Origin: Musa acuminata AAA Group | Lineage: Eukaryota; Streptophyta; Magnoliopsida; Zingiberales; Musaceae | Length of the DNA: 64,000 nucleotides | Reading direction: 5' to 3' | Assembly: GCF_036884655.1 (NCBI RefSeq) | Contig: NC_088331.1 | Location: 12,213,501 to 12,277,500 of the forward strand | Part shown: positions 57,621 to 64,000 of the stretch, piece by piece | Layout of the letters: each line of letters starts with the position of its first letter | Numbering within the stretch: position 1 is the stretch's first letter | The notes under the pieces: generated by a model | Databases searched by the model: none | Told to the model about the DNA's origin: nothing | Seen by the model: only the letters and a program-made list of their open reading frames with translations | Made by a program: the position numbers and the translations under genes

Positions 57621-58888
57621 GACTTGCTACCAACCTCAAATTTCTTCGTGGTGTCCTTAAGTAGTAAGTTTTCTTTTTGGAGAGTTTCTATATCATGACA
57701 TTTTATACATGAAGCTAAATTATCATGATATTCAGTTTTTAATTTATCGAAATCACTAATAAGACTATCATGCTCCTTTTTTAATAATTTATATTTTCTA
57801 CTAATTATTTTATATTCATCAAATTAGTCATGGAAAGCATTTAATAATTCATCAAATGATAAATCTGCATCAATTAAATTTGTTACTTCCTCTCTAATGG
57901 CCATTAGGGCATAATGAGCAACTTGCTCGGTGTTGGACTCCTCTTCTTCGGACACGCTCGAGTCATCCCACGTCGCTTTGAGCACCTTCTTCTTTGATGT
58001 TCTTTTCTTGGCTCGGGGAGAATCACTTTTGTAGTGTCTCGGCTTTTTGTACTCATAGCAAATAACTTAGTCATTTTTGGGTTCAAATTTATTTTTTATA
58101 TCATTTTTAAACTTGTTTCTCTTAATGAATTTTTTGAATTTCCTTGTTAGAAGTGCCAAGTCATCGTCACAGTCCTCATCACTTGAGTTTTCTCTCAAGT
58201 GGTCATCTAAAGTTCTAAGTGTCATATCCTTCCTGTTCTTTGGAATGATGTCTTCTTACTCTTCATGAGCCTTGCAAGTCATTTCATAGGTTATTAATGA
58301 CCCGATTAGTTCTTCAAGAGGAAAGTTGTTTAAATCTTTAGCCTCTTGAATAGCAGTGACTTTAGGGTCCCAACTCTTAGGAAGAGATCTTAGAATCTTA
58401 TTTACGAGCTCAAAATCCGAAAAGCTTTTACCGAGTCCTTTTAGACCATTGACGACATCCGTGAAACGGGTGTATATGTCGTCAATAGTCTCGCTCGGTT
58501 TCATTCAGAAAAGTTCAAAAGAATGTATCAAAAGATTGATTTTTGACTCTTTCACTCTACTTGTGCCTTCGTGAGTCACTTCGAGTGTATGCCAAATATC
58601 AAACGCGGTTTCACAAATCGAAACATGATTGAATTCATTTTTATCAAATGCACAAAATAAGGCATTCATAGCCTTTGTATTAAGAGCGAAAGTCTTCTTC
58701 TCCAATTCATTCCAATCGATCATTGGAAGAGAAGACTTCGAAAATCCATTTTCGACAAGATTCCAAATTTCAAAATCCATTAAAATAAGGAAAATCCTCA
58801 TTCCGGTCTTCCAATAGGTGTAGTCCGTCCCATTGAACATGGGTAGACGTGTAATAGAGTAGCCCTCTTGGTTTCCGGAGTATGCCAT
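57621..58888 (-). pseudogene. R gag (decayed by few changes)
   Basis: Two adjacent in-phase frames (58,505-58,888 and 58,256-58,504) make the UBN2 gag domain, separated by a single TGA between FELF and MKPSET. The first opens at an ATG (MAYSGNQEGYSITRLPMFNG). The C-terminal part to 57,621 is broken by frame changes and retains a first knuckle (CYEYKKPRHYKSD-like, two key residues lost) and the acidic SSVSEEEE stretch. Confidence 0.8.
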
Positions 58889-58924
58889 CTCTCTTGGGTA
58901 TTAATCCATTTGAGAGTTAACCTC

Positions 58925-58936
58925 GCTTTGATACCA
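58925..58936 (-). promoter_or_regulatory. Primer-binding site of R
   Basis: In element sense TGGTATCAAAGC, one change from TGGTATCAGAGC, two bases before the LTR. Confidence 0.75.
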
Positions 58937-58938
58937 AT

Positions 58939-60257
58939 TGTTAGGATCAAGAGCACTAAAGGGGGGGGGTGAATTAGTGTAGCGGAAAACTTTCGATATT
59001 TAAAATTGCGTTCGTACGATGAAATCGTTTCCAACGTAAAACCGTTTTATGAAACTTAACTTGAAAGTGAGTTTGTATAGGAGTGCAGCAAAGGTAAAGA
59101 GGAAGTAGAGCACATATGGAGGTTTGCAGTAAGGCAAGCAGCAAGAATAAATGCAAACAAGAGAGCACCGTAATTTTAGAGTGGTTCGGTCAATCTTGAC
59201 CTACATCCACTTTTGGCTTCCTCCTCCGACGAGGTCACTGACGTCCACTAGAGGCCTTCCTTCAATAGGCGAAGGCCAACCACCCTTTTATAGTTTCATT
59301 CCTTTTGACGGGCTTAGGAGACAACCCTTACAGAATTTCTCTCCTCTCTTGAAATCTCAAAACTTGGAAGAAAAGAGGGAGGAGAACTTCTAGCCTTTAC
59401 AACACTTTTGAGCTCTAAAAATCACAGAGTAAGATTAGATTTTTGGTGCCCTTTCATGCAGGAAAGGGTGGGGTATATATAGGCCCTAAACTGGTTTGAA
59501 TTTGGAGCTCAAAAATGTTATTTCTCGGATTTCCGGGGTCCTAGCGGTACTACCTCTTGACTGGGGCGGTACAACCGCTTGGCAGCTCGGAAACTGAGCC
59601 TCTGGGCGATTCCACCGCCTATCAGGGGTGGTTGCACTGCCCAGTCTCGCTCGGAGACTGAACCCAGGCGGTGCTACCACCTGACTAGGGCAATTGCACC
59701 GCCCAGCTTTCTTGGGAGACCATCTCCTGGGTGGTGCCACCGCCTAGCAGGAATTTTGGTCCGAATGGGTTGATCCATTCGGCCCAATTTGGGTCTATCA
59801 AGGGTCCAATTGCCCCAGATTAAGTTAATAGGATCATCTTCTATTCCTAACTTAATCTACATGCTAACTACGTTATTTCTTAAGACATTTACTACAACTT
59901 GCTCCGATGCATCAATCGCTTCTTCCGGCGAGCTTCCGACGAACTTTCGACGAACCTTCAGCGATGCTCCGGAGGACTTCCAGCAAACTCTTGGACTTGC
60001 GACGATCCACTTGGCGAGTTCCAACGAGCTTCTTTGGTAAGCTCCTAGACTTTTTGGATTTGTTCCCGCAGAACCTCTGACGACCATCCGGACTTCCGTC
60101 GAACTCTCGAACTCCCAACGTGATCATAGTCTTAACTCTGGCGCAACTCCTACTCCATGTCTTACTTCTATCGTAGTTAATCCTGCACACTTATCTCAAC
60201 ATATGGATTAGATAACAAATGACAATTGACTTCATCATCAAAATCCGAGATTCAACA
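58939..60257 (-). repeat. 5' LTR of R (1319 bp)
   Basis: Plus-strand TGTTAGGATCAAGAGC to CCGAGATTCAACA. It includes GGCGGT/ACCGCC-type palindromes (59,540-59,760), a TATA-like complement TATATATAGG near 59,474 and the G-rich hairpin near 58,953-58,980. The flank to the right is AATGG; no matching TSD is found at 30,930-30,934 or 42,925. Confidence 0.85.
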
Positions 60258-60355
60258 AATGGGATAAAAAGAGAAATAAACTTTTATATATGAACAAATA
60301 CTAGCATACCAAAATACGCAGCAGAATTAAATAGAAGCCCAAAACCCTAGCATCC
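60258..60355. other. Short intergenic piece
   Basis: AT-rich 98 bp between two LTR ends. Nothing recognisable. Confidence 0.5.
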
Positions 60356-60500
60356 AATCTTCTGACATGTTCCATCGGCCCAACATAATTCTTCCTACTT
60401 TAATTGTCTCATCCTTATCGAAGCATCTTGCGTCACTAAAAACGTAGATCAAATGGTAAACACTTATCAATTGGTTTCATCATCAAAATATGAGATTCAA
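60356..60500 (-). repeat. Sirevirus LTR fragment (U3 start)
   Basis: Plus-strand CATCCAATCTTCTGACATGT to ATGAGATTCAACA. It matches the outermost U3 of S3 and T (near 22,000-22,130 and 55,670-55,814). It is the transposon scrap nearest the host gene, about 1.1 kb past the stop codon of the gene. Confidence 0.75.
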
Positions 60501-61640
60501 CACAAGGATCATGTCACTGTGCACAATATCTAAATTCTACCTAAGTAATCACAGCAAGAGTCTATTGTACATCTGATCTAACCTAAGATGAAAATACTGC
60601 CTAGATGATTGAGAACAGTCTCTTTATGTTGTCTTTATCTTCTTCCCTTTCTTTATTTTATTTTTCTTATCATTTTCTCCTCCTTTTTTAATCAAGTTGC
60701 TGCTATAGTTTTCTGTCTCGTTACTTGAATGGGGATGAACTTTGAACTATTAAAATCCACTATGGACTGAACCTATAGACTGTCAGCCCAACATGGTGTT
60801 CATTCATTCATCCCATTGGCCCCATGTATTGAACCATGATGCCGGTTCCAATTGCGACTTGGGCCACGAGTGGCCAAGGGAGGTGGCCGGTGAGCTTCCG
60901 GTGGTCGTGGATATGACGATCTGGTCGAACAGATAGATTTACCAGCTGATTAACACCTGCATATTGTTCGAATTACTTAATTGTATATGATGATTATCCA
61001 TCAATACAACCTAAAAGGTAACTTACTTCATAAGTTGTAAATCAAATTCATATATGTACATAATCTGATTTATCATTTGATTCGCATGCATCATAGATGT
61101 GGTCCTACGAGCCAATTATGCATGTGAGGATAGCAACAAAATCATTACGTCTCTTGAAAAGGATCGACTTGACGCCCTCTCTTTAGTCAGCCATTTGACA
61201 GCAGAAACGTTAGGCCAAATAACGGATAGAGGAAAATAACGTGGATGTCAAATTAGAAAGAAGCAATATTTGACAAGCTATCCAATTTCGCCCACTCGAT
61301 TATAGATCAACACGTGGCTTTACGTGGAATAATGGCAAGCAATATTATGGATTGGAATGATGGAAATAGATTCCTAAAAAAAAAAAGATAAAAACATTCC
61401 AAGAAGAAGAATTAGTTGCTTTCCTTTTGTACTTTATGTACAAAACAAAGCGTGTAAGAGATTGAATATCCTCGAACTTGGCGCTCGTCTTAGCCATCAA
61501 ACACAATGGAAGACTTATGTGTTTGTGGTTTAACATTAATACAGTAAAGGCAAGCAATTACACGCATTAAACAATACATGTATATATCATGTCATCACGA
61601 TTTGGAATCTGATGGAATTTTCTTGTGTTGGGTGGGTGGC
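60501..61640. other. Intergenic region 3' of the dioxygenase gene
   Basis: Non-repetitive, AT-rich DNA with no gene-like frame. I see no transposon end after 60,500. It presumably contains the 3' untranslated region of the minus-strand gene next to 61,640. Confidence 0.6.
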
Positions 61641-62955
61641 TTAGATTGGATCGTTGGTGGCTCTGAACATGTCGAGGCAGCTCTCGCGTTGGAGGCCTCG
61701 GTTCCAGAACGCGTCATAGTACTCCCCATATGTGAAGCTTCGGTAGACTGCAGGATGCTGCTCGTCAACCAGTGCTTGAGCTGGTCCAATTACTGCATCG
61801 GGAGATGGGCAATAGAAGGTGGGAATAGAAATCCTCTCGCTGGAGTCGTTGACGACTGCGCGATGGAGCACGCTTTTGTATCGATCATTGCTGAGCACCT
61901 GTTTTGAACGAAGGAAAGAAAGATATGATTGGAATGAGGAAGAACATATGAGTATAGCATCTTCTTCTTCTTCTTCTTCTTCTTCTTCTTCTTCTTCTTC
62001 TTGAATGGTTTACCTGAATCTGATCGCCGATGTTGATGACCAAGGCGTTGGGGATGGGGTCGACGGCCACCCACTTGCCGTTCCTGAAGACTTGCAAGCC
62101 GGAGACGCCGTCCTGGAGGAGTAGGGTGATGGCATTGGGGTCTTTGTGGCTCGGCAGCCCGTACGTGAGCTCCGGCTGTGGGCATGGTGGATAGTAGTTT
62201 ATGGCCATGTGTTGTGCCTGCTTCGCCAGTGCCTTCTCCATGTAGTCCTTCTCAAGTCCCAAGCTCTCCGAGATGGCCTCCAGCAACCTCAAAGCCAGTT
62301 GCCTGGCGTGCTTGCAGTAGTCACCCACCACCTCCCTGCAGATATATTTGGCACATGGTAAGAAGCTGCACGCAGTACTTGTTCTTGACGTGCTGGGCAA
62401 GGAGGCTACCGGAAAACGGAAGGATTGGAGGGCCATTCATGCACGTAGTCCTTGAGAGGATAGCAATGGAACCTCAGAAAGTCCCTCCAGTTGCAAACCT
62501 CCTCGGTCCTCACGTTGAAGCTCGTCGACAGCCTCGTCGTCCTCGAAGGGTCGTCGGAGTAGCTCTTCAGCCTCTCCGACTCCGGCAACCGGAAGAACTC
62601 CTTCGAGACACGCAACATGGCACCGATCACGTCGTCGGGAATGCCGTGGTTCTTGACCTGCCATCCAAATCAACCCCTTACACTAAACGGAGAGGGTGGG
62701 AAGAGCATGCAGCGAATCGAGTGAAGGTACCTGGAAGAATCCATCGCTTTGGCAAGCTGACCCAATGGCCTTGACCACCATGGCACGACCGGACCCGGAG
62801 AGCTCCTGCAGGTCTACGACCGGGATCGTGGCATTCGACTTCTCGACGGCGGAGAGGTGGGGGCGGGCGGAGGGTGGCCGGACGTATCTAAGCGGGACGT
62901 TCTTAGCGTGAGACACCAGGTCGCCGAGGAGGAGCCTTGTGGTGGCTGTCGCCAT
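61641..62955 (-). CDS. 2-oxoglutarate/Fe(II)-dependent dioxygenase, DMR6-like (four exons)
   Basis: Exons on the minus strand: 62,731-62,955, 62,410-62,657, 62,014-62,335 and 61,641-61,898; all three introns are GT-AG and the phases join without a gap, giving 350 aa. The N-terminal DIOX_N part (about residues 44-150: IPVVDLQEL, GFFQVKNHGIPDDV, FFRLPESERLKSYSDDP, NWRDFLRFHCYPL) precedes the double-stranded beta-helix. Iron ligands H221, D223 (SHKDPN) and H277 (SVLHRAV) and the 2-oxoglutarate site R287-x-S289 (ERISIP) are present, as is NYYPPCP at 204-210. Length and motifs fit the DMR6/DLO group, whose studied members hydroxylate salicylic acid and restrain immunity; related enzymes act on flavanones. 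I infer the first role but cannot fix the substrate. No break or odd residue is seen. Confidence 0.9.
61961..62002. repeat. (CTT)14 microsatellite in intron 3
   Basis: Fourteen CTT repeats on the plus strand (GAA/AAG on the gene strand) in the 115-bp third intron (61,899-62,013), close to its 5' splice site. Frames that cross it are artefacts. Confidence 0.95.
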
Positions 62956-63028
62956 AGAGACAGTAACCCTACGCTGCTCTTGTAATTCTACTCAAAACAC
63001 TCGGCGAGAAAGATGGCCATCTGCTCTC

Positions 63029-63038
63029 TATATTTATA
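63029..63038 (-). promoter_or_regulatory. TATA box of the dioxygenase gene
   Basis: TATAAATATA on the minus strand lies about 75 bp upstream of the ATG, a normal distance for a plant promoter with a short leader. Confidence 0.7.
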
Positions 63039-63039
63039 C

Positions 63040-63400
63040 AGATCGAGAGGTCAGCCATGTCGTCAGCGAGCTGACGCAAAGCATGAGTATGGCGGCATTA
63101 TGGCAGAGCTGACAGCATCGGAAGGGCCGTCGGACCGAATCCCTGGTACTGCACAGTGCGTATAATATGTCACCCGTTGACCTTGGACATGGACGGTTGG
63201 TCATCTTTATTGCATCAGCTTAGGATGACATGAGAGGTGGGACGTCATCCATGACGATGGACTGGTGACATCAGGGTTGGTGACGCAGGCCAAGCCGTGG
63301 CGTCGAGATGTGCAGGAGGCAATGATCATGCCGTTAACGACGATTGGCGTCAGCGTTAGATGCGGAGACCATCGAGTGAGGACGATGACTTCGGCGACCC
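63040..63400 (-). promoter_or_regulatory. Proximal promoter with clustered TGACG/TTGAC motifs
   Basis: About ten TGAC cores lie within 360 bp. Two are facing pairs: CGTCAGCGAGCTGACG at about 63,061-63,076 and GACGTCATCCATGACG at 63,241-63,256. A TTGACC W-box core is at 63,177-63,182. TGACG is the core bound by TGA bZIP factors and TTGAC by WRKY factors, both linked to salicylic acid responses. This fits a DMR6-like gene but is inference from motifs. Confidence 0.45.
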
Positions 63401-64000
63401 TATCACTTAGCAGGCGGAACAAGCACGTCGTGATTCAGATATTTTATTCCACCCACTTCCGTGTTATAATGAACCAAATCGCAGCATTTTAAGCCACCTG
63501 TATATTGAAACAAAAAAAAAAAATCCATGAACGAATCGGGTTAAATTTGAGATAAAATTTTAAAAATTAATGTCATATTATTTAGAAGCAAAAGTGTTGA
63601 GGGACATTGATATATAATTTCATATATGTTATATCTAATCAATTTGACACATAATTATCTGATTATATAATAGGTAAAAATAAGTAAGATGGGTAAAATT
63701 AACCTCAATCAAGTGAGTTTGGCAATAAGCGAAAGAATGATTTGACTTGCTCTCAACTGGTAATATCACTGAAATCACTTTAGAAAAGATCGAAAAAGTT
63801 ACGTAAATATATTAAGTTTGATCAACAACTAAATATTAAAAAAAATTAAATAAATCTCATGTGTGTTATTAATGACCGATTTGGTTGGTGCTCGTCAAAT
63901 TTAACGTCTTAAAAATTTTCATGAGAGCCACCTAATTTTATTAAAGAACAATCCATATTGTTTGATATAACCATTTAAAGAACTTGGTCGTTTGTGATCA
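63401..64000. other. Distal upstream region
   Basis: AT-rich, non-repetitive DNA with an A tract near 63,511. No gene, RNA or transposon end is visible. Confidence 0.6.

Larger units (their letters stand above)
42926..60257 (-). mobile_element. R: Sirevirus (minus strand), split by T, lacking its 3' LTR
   Basis: 5' LTR 58,939-60,257, primer site, gag (57,620-58,888), second knuckle and protease (57,245-57,620, then 45,960-46,005), integrase (44,478-45,880), RT and RNase H (43,020-44,470). The internal region is cut at 46,005/57,245 by T, with CCTTG on both sides. To the left the element ends at 42,925 next to the plus-oriented LTR start Q, without polypurine tract or 3' LTR of its own. Confidence 0.8.

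Noticed and set aside
61885..62436. 183-codon minus-strand frame including exon 3
   Set aside because: It reads through intron 2 and the CTT/AAG repeat of intron 3; splicing gives the correct protein.
62178..62774. 198-codon plus-strand frame over the dioxygenase
   Set aside because: It is the antisense shadow of GC-rich exons 2 and 3 of a well-supported gene.
1..64000. tRNA, rRNA or other RNA genes
   Set aside because: No cloverleaf with A and B boxes or rRNA-like segment was recognised; the tRNA-like matches are only 12-base primer sites next to LTRs.

Overview
The window is plant nuclear DNA: one intron-containing host gene at the right end (61,641-62,955, minus strand) beside about 60 kb of nested LTR retrotransposons. 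The long Sirevirus-type and Angela-type Copia elements, with tRNA-Met primer sites, point to a monocot. My best guess is a Zingiberales/Musaceae genome (banana or enset), but this rests on recognising the repeat style, not on a search.

Layout, left to right. 1-5096: 3' end of a Sirevirus (E1, plus strand) with an intact 371-aa accessory ORF, a polypurine tract and a 2.4-kb LTR. 5097-10,273: a decayed Ty3/Gypsy element in permuted order (gag C-terminus, protease, partial RT, short LTR, leader, gag N-terminus), with a solo Angela-type LTR in its leader. 10,274-15,153 and 30,432-30,934: an Angela-like Copia element (A1, minus), split inside gag by Sirevirus S2 (15,154-30,431, minus). S2's own 3' LTR is split by gag-only Sirevirus S3 (15,474-22,131, minus). 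30,969-42,620: gag-only Sirevirus P (plus), whose 5' LTR carries a LARD-like element U (31,960-36,525). 42,926-60,257: Sirevirus R (minus), split by gag-only Sirevirus T (46,006-57,244). T contains three direct copies and one inverted copy of a 1715-bp unit and ends in two outward-facing U5 LTR ends. 60,258-61,640: intergenic DNA with a last LTR scrap. 61,641-62,955: a complete four-exon DMR6-like 2-oxoglutarate/Fe(II) dioxygenase gene.

Most nesting steps are supported by target-site duplications (TSDs) read directly: AGAAC (solo LTR), TAGAG (S2), AGGTG/AGATG (S3), CAATC (P), GTTG (U) and CCTTG (T). The parts most worth a second look are the inverted/tandem structure of T, the gag-only Sirevirus family (S3, P, T) whose gag ends at a splice-donor-like sequence, the circularly permuted Gypsy element, and a conserved hairpin with a homopolymer loop at the end of every Sirevirus LTR. 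Only the dioxygenase is a convincing host protein gene. Three element ORFs are still long and open: the E1 accessory ORF, T gag and the R integrase.
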